From the NCBI GenBank assembly GCA_955652915.1, contig CATPCJ010000433.1:1-34323 (forward strand): DNA of 34,323 bases, in the 5' to 3' direction. The DNA comes from an uncultured Bryobacteraceae bacterium. GTDB lineage: Bacteria; Acidobacteriota; Terriglobia; Bryobacterales; Bryobacteraceae. The notes below the pieces were generated by a model that was not told where the DNA came from, did not search any database, and saw only the letters and a list, made by a program, of their open reading frames with translations. Below, one piece after another: positions 18,069 to 25,480 of the stretch (position 1 is its first letter; each line of letters begins with the position of its first letter). The position numbers and the translations under genes were made by a program.

Positions 18069-19119
18069 CACAAGACGTATCGTTACCGGATTATTAATAT
18101 GGACCGGAGTCGTTTCTCTCCTGCATATGAAATACAACCTCGACTGGTCGGTGATCCTGAACGACTACCGGGCGCCGGAGAACCGTAAAGTGAACGTGGC
18201 TTATATCCCCGTCACTTGACACTTGACTTGCCCGGTGACCGATTATATATCGCGGCATTCGACCTCTGGAACCATGCTGCTTCCACGGAAGTTCCAGGGC
18301 TTTCCCGAGATCAAGGAAGCATTGATCTCGGGAAGGATTCAGGCCGCGTTTATGGTGGCGCCGATGGCGATTGCCCTGAGGTCTCAGGGCGTACCGATCC
18401 GCATTGTTTACCTGGGCCACCGTTATGGTAGCGCCGTCGTCGTCCGCAAGGATAACCCGGCCCGCAGCTTTCGCGACTTGAAGAACAAGACCATAGCCAT
18501 TCCCAGCCGGTTCAGCGATGAACGCCTCATCCTCTTCAAGGTAATGAAGGAATACGGCATGAAGCCGGCCGATATTCGCATGGTGGAGATGGCCCCGGCC
18601 GACGTCACCGGCGCGCTCGCCGCTCACGCCATCGACGCCTTTTCCATGGGCGAGCCGCATCCCTCCCAGGCGGAGATGGGCGGGTTCGGCCGCGTGCTTT
18701 TCCAGGCGCGCGAGCATTGGCCCGATTACATGTCCTGCGTCCTGGTGGTTCGCCAGGACTTGATTACGGAGCATCCGGCCATCGTCCAGGTCATGGTCGA
18801 CGGCATCGCCCGTTCGGGACTGTGGCTCGATGCGGGCCGGCCCCACCGGGAACAGGCCGCCGACTTCGTCGGACGGTATTACTACAACCAGGATCCTAAG
18901 CTCTTGCTTTGGGCTCTAACCAATCCCCTCGATCGCGTCACGTACACGCCCCTCACCCCGTTCAAGAAGGACTTCGACTTGGTCCGCGACCTCATGCTCG
19001 AAAGCGGCGTGCTCGACCAAAGCATCGAATTCAACCAGTATGTGGACCCACAATTCGCCGAAGGGGCGAAGATAAAAACCGCGTGGAAATACGAGGCCGG
19101 AGACGCCACGGCGCAGTAG
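18061..19119 (+). CDS. ABC importer substrate-binding protein with in-frame TGA (candidate selenoprotein)
   Basis: Reading from ATG 18061, which overlaps the permease by 8 nt, gives a hydrophobic signal or anchor segment (residues 9-22) and a mature start NVAYIPVT. An in-frame TGA follows at codon 53 (18217-18219), then HLTCPVTDYISRH and a full NMT1/SsuA-like binding domain to 19119. The frame is the same before and after the TGA, so this is a codon change, not an indel. If TGA is read as selenocysteine, the protein has 352 residues with a U-x3-C motif (Sec53, Cys57). Both flanks look under coding constraint. The family usually has one periplasmic domain binding a small anion or amine; the ligand here is unknown. 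Alternatives are a nonsense mutation, a sequencing error, or restart at TTG 18223, which would lose the signal segment. Confidence 0.72.
18229..18257 (+). promoter_or_regulatory. Possible bacterial SECIS hairpin after TGA 18217
   Basis: Folded by hand: UGCC 18229-18232 pairs with GGCA 18254-18257. After a bulged C at 18253, CGGU 18233-18236 pairs with AUCG 18249-18252 (one G-U pair). The apical loop is 12 nt starting with G at 18237, which is 18 nt past the UGA. From memory, bacterial SECIS elements need a hairpin at this distance with a G among the first loop bases. GC-rich coding DNA forms such hairpins often, so this is supporting evidence only. Confidence 0.3.
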
Positions 19120-19128
19120 CGGCAACGA

Positions 19129-20157
19129 ATGAACAAAGCCCTTACAGAATCGCCGGTTCGGGAGACTTTCCCGCCATTCTCCCCGGAGAACACGCCGCTC
19201 GAGACCGTGCGTTTCCTGATTCATGGCGTTCCCCGCAACGTAAGACTCAAGCTGGAGAGCAAGACGGCGGCCGGCTCGTCCAAGCAGCGAACCGCCGCTT
19301 TCTTGATAGCGGACCTGGACCACCGCGGACTCCTGCGCCCGGACTCCATCATTGTCGAGTCCACTTCGGGCAACCTGGGGGTCGCGATGGCGATGATTTG
19401 TAAACAACGCGGCCTGCAATTTATCGCCGTGGTCGACTCGAAAGCCAGCGCCGAGAATCTGGAAAAACTGCGGTCATACGGGGCCACACTAGAGCTGGTG
19501 ACCGAACCGGACCCCTTTGGGGGCTACCTGCCGGCGCGCCTGCGGCGGGTTCAACAACTGATCGCTTCATCGAGCCGCTCGGTGTGGACGGATCAGTACT
19601 CCAACCCGGCCAATCCCCTGGCGCACTACCGCGGCACCGGGCCGGAAATCCTGGCCCAGTCGCGGGGCGCGGTACAGGCGGTCTTCGTCCCAGTCTCCAC
19701 CGGAGGAACCCTCGCGGGCGTGGGGCGCTACTTCCGGGAGATGAGCCCGGCCACGGTGATCGTGGGCGTCGATGCGGCGGGGTCGGTCGTTTTAGGGGGG
19801 CCGCCGGGGACGCGGAAGCTTACCGGAATCGGCTCGTCGCGGCGCTCCGCGTTTCCCTTGGCGGGCGCCTATGACGAGCCCGCCATTGTCCGGGACGCGG
19901 ACGCATTCCTATATTGCCGCGCTTTGCATGACCGGACAGGATATAAGGTCGGTGGTTCGAGCGGCGCCGCGCTCTACGCCTGCGCTTCGTTTCTGGAGCG
20001 CCATTCCACGATCACCGACGTTGCCTGCGTTTGCCCGGACGGGGGCGAAAATTATGCCTCGACGGTCTACAACGACGCGTGGCTGGCGCGTAATGGTTTC
20101 GAGCTCGTCCTGAGACAGGCCGATTTGCCGCGAATGGGCTTACCAGGCGACTTCTAA
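19129..20157 (+). CDS. SbnA-like PLP enzyme (L-Dap precursor synthase)
   Basis: This 342-residue member of the cysteine-synthase fold family has PLP-binding Lys52 in GSSKQRTA, the substrate loop STSGNLG near 83 and the phosphate-binding STGGTLAG near 188. SbnA (staphyloferrin B) joins O-phosphoserine and glutamate to N-(1-amino-1-carboxyl-2-ethyl)-glutamic acid. The assignment rests on the SbnB-type partner at 21732; alone it could be read as a cysteine synthase. It starts 9 nt after the binding-protein stop. SbnA/SbnB pairs in NRPS clusters (viomycin, zwittermicin, dapdiamide types) supply L-2,3-diaminopropionate. Confidence 0.85.
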   Translation: MNKALTESPVRETFPPFSPENTPLETVRFLIHGVPRNVRLKLESKTAAGSSKQRTAAFLIADLDHRGLLRPDSIIVESTSGNLGVAMAMICKQRGLQFIAVVDSKASAENLEKLRSYGATLELVTEPDPFGGYLPARLRRVQQLIASSSRSVWTDQYSNPANPLAHYRGTGPEILAQSRGAVQAVFVPVSTGGTLAGVGRYFREMSPATVIVGVDAAGSVVLGGPPGTRKLTGIGSSRRSAFPLAGAYDEPAIVRDADAFLYCRALHDRTGYKVGGSSGAALYACASFLERHSTITDVACVCPDGGENYASTVYNDAWLARNGFELVLRQADLPRMGLPGDF

Positions 20158-20181
20158 AACGAAATATAAGGAGATAGAAAC

Positions 20182-21735
20182 ATGGTAAATTGCGAGTATT
20201 TGATCTTGGGCGCGGGACCAGCCGGCCTCCAACTTGGATATTATCTGCACAAAGCGAACCGCGATTATCGCATTCTGGACGCGGGCGGCGGGCCGGGACG
20301 ATTCTTCACCCGCTTTCCGCGTCATCGGACCCTCATATCCAGCAACAAGGTATATACCGGCTATACCGACCCCGAAGTGAATCTTCGTTGGGACTGGAAT
20401 TCGCTGCTGAGCGATTCCGAAGAGGCTCTCTTCAAGCGCTACAGCGGTCGCTATTTCCCCGCCGCGGACGATTTCGTGCGCTATCTGGAGGACTTCGCCG
20501 CACGCTTTCAATTGCGGGCTCACTACGCAGCGCAGGTGGAATTGGTCCGCCGGAATGGCCAGTTTTGCGTGACCACCGGTACGGGAGTGTCTTTCACCAG
20601 TCCCCGCTTGATCGTCGCCACGGGGGTCTCCCTACCGTATCTTCCCGCCATTCCCGGGATTGAAAATGTTCAGCCCTATACCACCATGTCGCTCGACGTC
20701 TCCCAATTCCGCAACAAGCGCGTCTTGATCGTGGGCAAAGGAAACTCCGCTTTCGAGACCGCCGAGCACCTCTTGGAGTCCGCCGCTGTGATTCATCTTG
20801 CCAGCCCCAATTCGGTGCGCATGGCCTGGCAGAGCCACTATGTGGGCCACCTCCGCGCGGTAAATAATAACTTTCTCGATACCTATCAGCTCAAGTCCCA
20901 GAACGCGGTCATCGACGCCGTGATCGAGGAGATCCGCAAGGAAGGCGAAAAGTTCGTGATTAGATTCCGCTACAAGCGCGCGGTGGGCGAAGTGGAAGAG
21001 CTTGTTTATGACCACGTCCTCGCCTGCACCGGCTTTCGCTTCGACTCCTCTATCTTCGCCGAGGAATGCCGGCCCGCCCTGGCGATCAACGGGCGCTTTC
21101 CCCTCCAGACCAGCGCCTGGGAATCCTCGAACGCGCAGGACATGTACTTTGCCGGAACCCTGATGCAGATGCGGGATTTCAAAAAGAGCCAGTCCGGCTT
21201 TATCCATGGATTCCGCTATAACGTCCATGCTCTGTTCCACATCCTGAACGCCAGATATGAGGGGATTCCCTGGCCGCGCCGGACGATCGCGCCGGACCAC
21301 GAGTCGATCGCCGAGGCCATCATCGGCCGCATCAACCGCACTTCCGCCCTCTGGCAGCAGTTCGGCTTTCTCGGCGATTTCGTAATGCTCGATAGCTCCG
21401 GCGGACCGGCTCAATACTTCGAACAGGTTCCGATCGACTACGTGCGCGATGGAGGCCTTGGCGATTACTCGGAGTACCTGCAGATCACGCTGGAATACGG
21501 TTTGGCCCACGGGGACGCCGATCCGTTCCGGCTGGACCGGGTACGCGGCGAGGATGTCGATCACGCCGAACTGAGCAATTTCTTGCATCCCGTCGTGCGC
21601 CGCTATGTAGGTAACAAATTCGCCGCGGAACACCATGTGATTGAGAACCTCTTCGGAGAGTGGAAGGGGCCGGAGCACGTCAAGCCGCTGCAGGCATTCA
21701 TCGCCAAACAGTGCGCCGTGGCGATTGGCGTGTGA
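20182..21735 (+). CDS. FAD/NAD(P)-dependent oxidoreductase, FMO/FOXRED2-like
   Basis: This 517-residue flavoprotein has the N-terminal FAD motif ILGAGPAGLQLGYYL (residues 6-20) and a second dinucleotide motif VGKGNSAFETAEHL starting at residue 184, as in flavin monooxygenases. A C-terminal region of about 150 residues (370-517) has no motif I recognise. A GGAG-type site (AAGGAGATAG) precedes ATG 20182. It lies between the SbnA-like and SbnB-like genes, so it probably acts on the diaminopropionate unit or on the peptide, for example N-hydroxylation or oxidation. That is inference; no N-hydroxylase-specific motif is certain. Confidence 0.82.
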   Translation: MVNCEYLILGAGPAGLQLGYYLHKANRDYRILDAGGGPGRFFTRFPRHRTLISSNKVYTGYTDPEVNLRWDWNSLLSDSEEALFKRYSGRYFPAADDFVRYLEDFAARFQLRAHYAAQVELVRRNGQFCVTTGTGVSFTSPRLIVATGVSLPYLPAIPGIENVQPYTTMSLDVSQFRNKRVLIVGKGNSAFETAEHLLESAAVIHLASPNSVRMAWQSHYVGHLRAVNNNFLDTYQLKSQNAVIDAVIEEIRKEGEKFVIRFRYKRAVGEVEELVYDHVLACTGFRFDSSIFAEECRPALAINGRFPLQTSAWESSNAQDMYFAGTLMQMRDFKKSQSGFIHGFRYNVHALFHILNARYEGIPWPRRTIAPDHESIAEAIIGRINRTSALWQQFGFLGDFVMLDSSGGPAQYFEQVPIDYVRDGGLGDYSEYLQITLEYGLAHGDADPFRLDRVRGEDVDHAELSNFLHPVVRRYVGNKFAAEHHVIENLFGEWKGPEHVKPLQAFIAKQCAVAIGV

Positions 21736-22790
21736 ACGGGCCCGTCATGCGCGATGGAAACATTCTTCTCCTCACCGGCGCCGAGGCGCAGGCGATTTTG
21801 GCCGGACGGGAGCAAGAGATCGTCGATGCCGTAGCCCGTGCTTACCAAACGCACGGGCGCGGCAACAGCTCGCTTCCTCACTCGATCTTTCTCCATTTCC
21901 CGCGGCAACCCCGCGACCGTATCATCGCCCTGCCTGCGTGCCTGGAAGAAGACTTTCAGGTCGCGGGCATCAAGTGGATCGCCTCCTTTCCAGGCAACGA
22001 AGAGATGCAGTATGACCGCGCCTCCGCGGTAGTCATATTGAACAGCATCCGAACCGGCCGGCCGGAAGCCATTCTGGAAGGTTCGATTATCAGCGCGAAG
22101 CGTACAGCGGCCAGCGCCGCCCTCGCGGCCAGTCTGCTTTGCGCCGGCCGCCCGCCGGCCACCACGGGACTGATCGGGTGCGGTCCCATCAACTTCGAGA
22201 TCGCGCTCTTCCTTCAGTCCATATTGCCGGCGCCGGAACGCATCCTGCTATACGACCACGTGTCTTGCAAAGCGGAACAGTTCGGCCGCCGCCTTCGCCA
22301 GCGTTTCCCCGGCCTCCAAGTCGCCGCCGCCGCCACTCCCCTCGCGTTGTTGCGCGCTTGCACGCTCGTCTCGTTAGCCACCACCGCGTCCACCCCGCAT
22401 ATCCCCGAGCTGGGGATGTGCCCGGACGGAACCACGATCCTGCACATTTCTTTGCGTGATCTCTCCCCGGAAGCCATCCTTGCCAGTGACAACATCGTCG
22501 ACGACATCGATCACGTCTTCCGCGCCGGCACTTCGATAGAACTTGCCGGACAGCTAACGGGAAACCGCGGCTTCGTTCGTGGCACTCTCTACGACATCCT
22601 GGCCGGCCGAATCCCGCCACGCCGCGAATCGGGCGGCATAACGGTATTCAGTCCCTTCGGCCTGGGCGTCCTGGACCTGGCTGTCGCCAAGCTGGCAGCC
22701 GACAAGGCGCACGAAACCACCATGGGAACCACCGTCCGCGGCTTCTTGCCCCAGCCATGGCACCAAGCTGACCCCGAGTCCAGCCGCTGA
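21732..22790 (+). CDS. SbnB-like dehydrogenase (L-2,3-diaminopropionate synthase)
   Basis: This 352-residue enzyme of the ornithine cyclodeaminase/mu-crystallin family has the diagnostic stretch IKWIASFPGN, then RASAVVILN and EGSIISAKRTAASAALAA, which resembles SbnB closely. A Rossmann motif GLIGCGPINFEIA follows near 145. SbnB oxidatively cleaves the SbnA product with NAD to L-2,3-diaminopropionate, 2-oxoglutarate and ammonia. The GTG at 21732 shares GTGA with the flavoprotein stop; ATG 21747 is the alternative start. It is the last gene of the biosynthetic cluster visible here. Confidence 0.9.
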   Translation: MNGPVMRDGNILLLTGAEAQAILAGREQEIVDAVARAYQTHGRGNSSLPHSIFLHFPRQPRDRIIALPACLEEDFQVAGIKWIASFPGNEEMQYDRASAVVILNSIRTGRPEAILEGSIISAKRTAASAALAASLLCAGRPPATTGLIGCGPINFEIALFLQSILPAPERILLYDHVSCKAEQFGRRLRQRFPGLQVAAAATPLALLRACTLVSLATTASTPHIPELGMCPDGTTILHISLRDLSPEAILASDNIVDDIDHVFRAGTSIELAGQLTGNRGFVRGTLYDILAGRIPPRRESGGITVFSPFGLGVLDLAVAKLAADKAHETTMGTTVRGFLPQPWHQADPESSR

Positions 22791-22889
22791 ACCGAATTGC
22801 ATCGGGAACCCCGGCACTTCGGCGCAAAGTGCGCAGCGGTCTGAAATAGTGGAGATTCCTTGGGCCAGTTTTCCGGGATGAATCCGGTC

Positions 22890-23463
22890 AGCCGTCGGAG
22901 CGAAGTTGTTTCCAGGAAACATAGTTCTGAGGCCCGCACTTGGTGCCTGCGCCTCCGGAAACACCGTCGCAATCGATTCAGGGAACCCCTTGAGGCCGTC
23001 CACGCAGGCGATGAACATATCCGCCACGGACCGGTTCTTCAGCCAAAACTTCGCTCCCTCGGCGTCGTTGCCAAGGGACCCCGCCCAAAGCCCCAGCACC
23101 TCCTTGTGGCCTTGCATGTTGACGCCAATGACCGCGTAGATCGCCTTGTTGCGCACCTGGCCCGTCTCGCGAATCTTACCATCAACGCGTCCAAGTACAC
23201 GATCGGATATACCGAATCCAACGGACGGTTTTGCCGGCTCTTGATCTCCTCCATCACCGCTTTGTAGATCTCTTCCAGATGCCCTTGGATCTCGCGCGTG
23301 CTCATGCCTCGCGCGTACATTGAGATGATTTTGTCGTCGAAGCCGGTGAACCACGTCTGGCTCTTGCCGATGATCTTCGGTTCGTAGCTGCCATTGCGAT
23401 CGCGTGGCGTCTCCAGCGGCATCTCTCCGAAATCACCCTTGAGCGTTTTGGTCGTCGCCCTCA
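22890..23463 (-). pseudogene. IS256-family transposase remnant
   Basis: Read on the minus strand from about 23463, the sequence gives [18 protein letters not shown], then [20 protein letters not shown] and [16 protein letters not shown] in one frame. Around 23180 it shifts to another frame and continues as [20 protein letters not shown] and FIACVDGLKGFPESIATVFP. These are hallmark IS256 (mutator-type) blocks. A segment of about 15 residues normally found between the EIY and VMEE blocks is missing. The catalytic DDE core is incomplete and the C-terminal third is absent or unrecognisable. The element is dead. I see no clear terminal inverted repeats. The 22791-22889 stretch beside it holds nothing I can name. 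Confidence 0.8.
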
Positions 23464-23532
23464 GCCTAGGGTTTGCCTATTTCGTTCTGTTACCTCGAAG
23501 CCCGCTCTATCGCGTCGATAAGATCAGAGACG

Positions 23533-24702
23533 ATGAATGAACCTCCCGCTTACCAAGGTACAATTGGTCTCAGAAAATCAAAGCCGGTGTTCGGGAAGCC
23601 GGTAGCAACCAGGAAACTAGTGAGAAGCGCCAAGAGAAATACGCACCCGCTCCAAGATCCTCTCTTTGTCACAGGATCGGCGAAGAAAGCTAAGCGTTCT
23701 TCTCCCGGGCTCCCTACAGAAGACAACACGCCAGAGGGCCTCCGAGCGCTACTCGCGGCGAACGCCTACTATCGTAAGGTTCCATGGCCGGAACCCTATC
23801 ACCGCACCAAGCATCAAATCCGTCTCGGAGACGCTCGGGATTTGTCTTGGATAACCGACGCCTCGGTACATCTCGTGGTGACTTCCCCGCCGTATTGGAC
23901 GTTGAAGGAGTACGTACCGGGCAATGGCGATCAGATGGGCCACTTCGAAAACTACGAGCATTTCCTTTCGGAGTTAGACCGCGTTTGGCGGGAGTGTGCA
24001 CGCGTCCTGGTCGGCGGCGGTCGAATCTGCTGCGTCGTCGGCGATGTCTGTATTCCGCGAAAGCGCGGCGGACGCCATCACGTCGTAACTCTGCATTCGG
24101 ATATCCAGGTCCGCGCTCGAAGGTTTGGCCTCGATTGCCTTCAGCCGATTCTTTGGAACAAAATCGCCAACGGCGTTACCGAGGCCGAAGGGAACGGTGC
24201 GGGCTTTTACGGCAAGCCCTATCAGCCCGGCGGAATCGTCAAGAATGACATCGAATACATTCTGTTTCTTCGCAAAGGCGGTGAATACCGGACAACGCCT
24301 ACTCTTCAAAAAGCGTTGTCGATGCTTTCACGAGAGGAAATGAAAACTTGGTTCCGCTCCATTTGGTCCGATCTTCGAGGCGCGTCTACGCGTGATGGAC
24401 ATCCGGCACCATACCCGATAGAAATGGCCGAACGCCTAATCAGGATGTTTTCCTTCGCGGGTGATACGGTCTTAGACCCCTTCGCGGGTACCGGATCAAC
24501 ATCTCAAGCTGCTATTATCACAGGCAGAAATTCGATTGCCAACGAAATCGAACCGGCTTACGTCGATATGGCTCGACAGCGGATCATAAAGGCTGCTCGT
24601 CAGCATCGTCTCGTTGGCGCGATAGAAGCTGAGGTTATTTTTGACGGAGATACCCGCTCCACTCGAATACCGGCTACTAACGGAATTTCGACTGCTGTTT
24701 GA
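23533..24702 (+). CDS. Site-specific DNA methyltransferase (beta class, probable N4-cytosine)
   Basis: This 389-residue protein has catalytic motif IV TSPPYW at residues 117-122, ahead of the AdoMet motif I DPFAGTGST at 315. That order places it in the beta class, and SPPY with Ser favours N4-methylcytosine over N6-methyladenine. The first 90 residues are basic and may bind DNA. ATG 23533 is chosen over an upstream GTG in the same frame. It overlaps the following gene, which supports a restriction-modification pair. Base composition is visibly less GC-rich than the NRPS genes. The target sequence cannot be predicted. Confidence 0.88.
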   Translation: MNEPPAYQGTIGLRKSKPVFGKPVATRKLVRSAKRNTHPLQDPLFVTGSAKKAKRSSPGLPTEDNTPEGLRALLAANAYYRKVPWPEPYHRTKHQIRLGDARDLSWITDASVHLVVTSPPYWTLKEYVPGNGDQMGHFENYEHFLSELDRVWRECARVLVGGGRICCVVGDVCIPRKRGGRHHVVTLHSDIQVRARRFGLDCLQPILWNKIANGVTEAEGNGAGFYGKPYQPGGIVKNDIEYILFLRKGGEYRTTPTLQKALSMLSREEMKTWFRSIWSDLRGASTRDGHPAPYPIEMAERLIRMFSFAGDTVLDPFAGTGSTSQAAIITGRNSIANEIEPAYVDMARQRIIKAARQHRLVGAIEAEVIFDGDTRSTRIPATNGISTAV

Positions 24703-25375
24703 AGGCAAAATCTACAAGCATCGCGATTCGAGTCAAGGTGACTTCGTTGCGATGCATCTTTATGAAGACCTAATAATTGTCGACCGATCTCCGAAGCTGA
24801 TCGACGCTGCAATCAATCGAAAAGACCGGGTTCTGAACGTCCAAAACAAACGGCGCGGGGTTACGGCGCGGCGCGGTGATGGGACGTTCGGCGAAGTCAT
24901 TCCAGGGGAGACCCCGATCATGGATTCCGGTTACCTCGTTGCGCGAGGGCCGATCGCTACGGTCGAAATCGGCATTGAAGTGAAGATCCTGGCGAAGGCT
25001 ATGATTAAGCAGATTGACCGTGTAATAAACGATCTTCGCAATCAGGTGGTTCAGTTCAAGCACGGCGGCGGGTATCCGATCTGCGTCGCCGTTATCGGAA
25101 TCAATCAAGCACGGAGCACTATCGGCTACGAAGGGGATCGGTCCTTTCCGACTACCGGCAAACAGGGCTTCCACCATCCATTCCAAGAAGCCGCCGAAGC
25201 AGAGCGTCGCTTACAAGCCGAGGCTGCGCCGGAGTTTGATGAATTTCTTGTACTCCGTTTCAAGGCAAGGAACGAGCCGCCGTATCCCTTCGAATGGGTA
25301 AACTACAACGAGACGCGTCTCGATTATGCGGCGGCGCTGTCTCGCATCAGCGCGCGATACCAGCAACGATTCTAG
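24641..25375 (+). CDS. Probable restriction endonuclease partner of the methyltransferase
   Basis: This 244-residue protein has a TTG start at 24641 (an in-frame stop lies at 24623) that overlaps the methyltransferase by about 60 nt in another frame. I do not recognise a named family. A segment VEIGIEVKI (Glu113, Lys115) with acidic residues upstream (Asp near 94) fits a PD-(D/E)xK nuclease core, and an immediately downstream, overlapping position is typical of type II endonucleases. The middle part is rich in beta-strand-like hydrophobics. After its TAG the same frame stays open for about 26 codons (to about 25455) with protein-like composition. It could also be a BstXI-like or other effector; function unproven. 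Confidence 0.6.
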   Translation: MTEIPAPLEYRLLTEFRLLFEGKIYKHRDSSQGDFVAMHLYEDLIIVDRSPKLIDAAINRKDRVLNVQNKRRGVTARRGDGTFGEVIPGETPIMDSGYLVARGPIATVEIGIEVKILAKAMIKQIDRVINDLRNQVVQFKHGGGYPICVAVIGINQARSTIGYEGDRSFPTTGKQGFHHPFQEAAEAERRLQAEAAPEFDEFLVLRFKARNEPPYPFEWVNYNETRLDYAAALSRISARYQQRF

Positions 25376-25480
25376 ACGTTCGGAACGCTTCTGGAAGAGA
25401 TCGATGCGGCCGGTACCACACTACGTTTGGCTCGTAATTTCGCGACGCCCGTCTAGAGTTGAACTCCTCCTTGTGCCATC

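Noticed and set aside
18223..19119. Binding protein starting at TTG 18223
   Set aside because: This start removes the signal segment and the first beta-strand, leaves an unexplained coding-like stretch 18061-18216, and lacks a ribosome-binding site.
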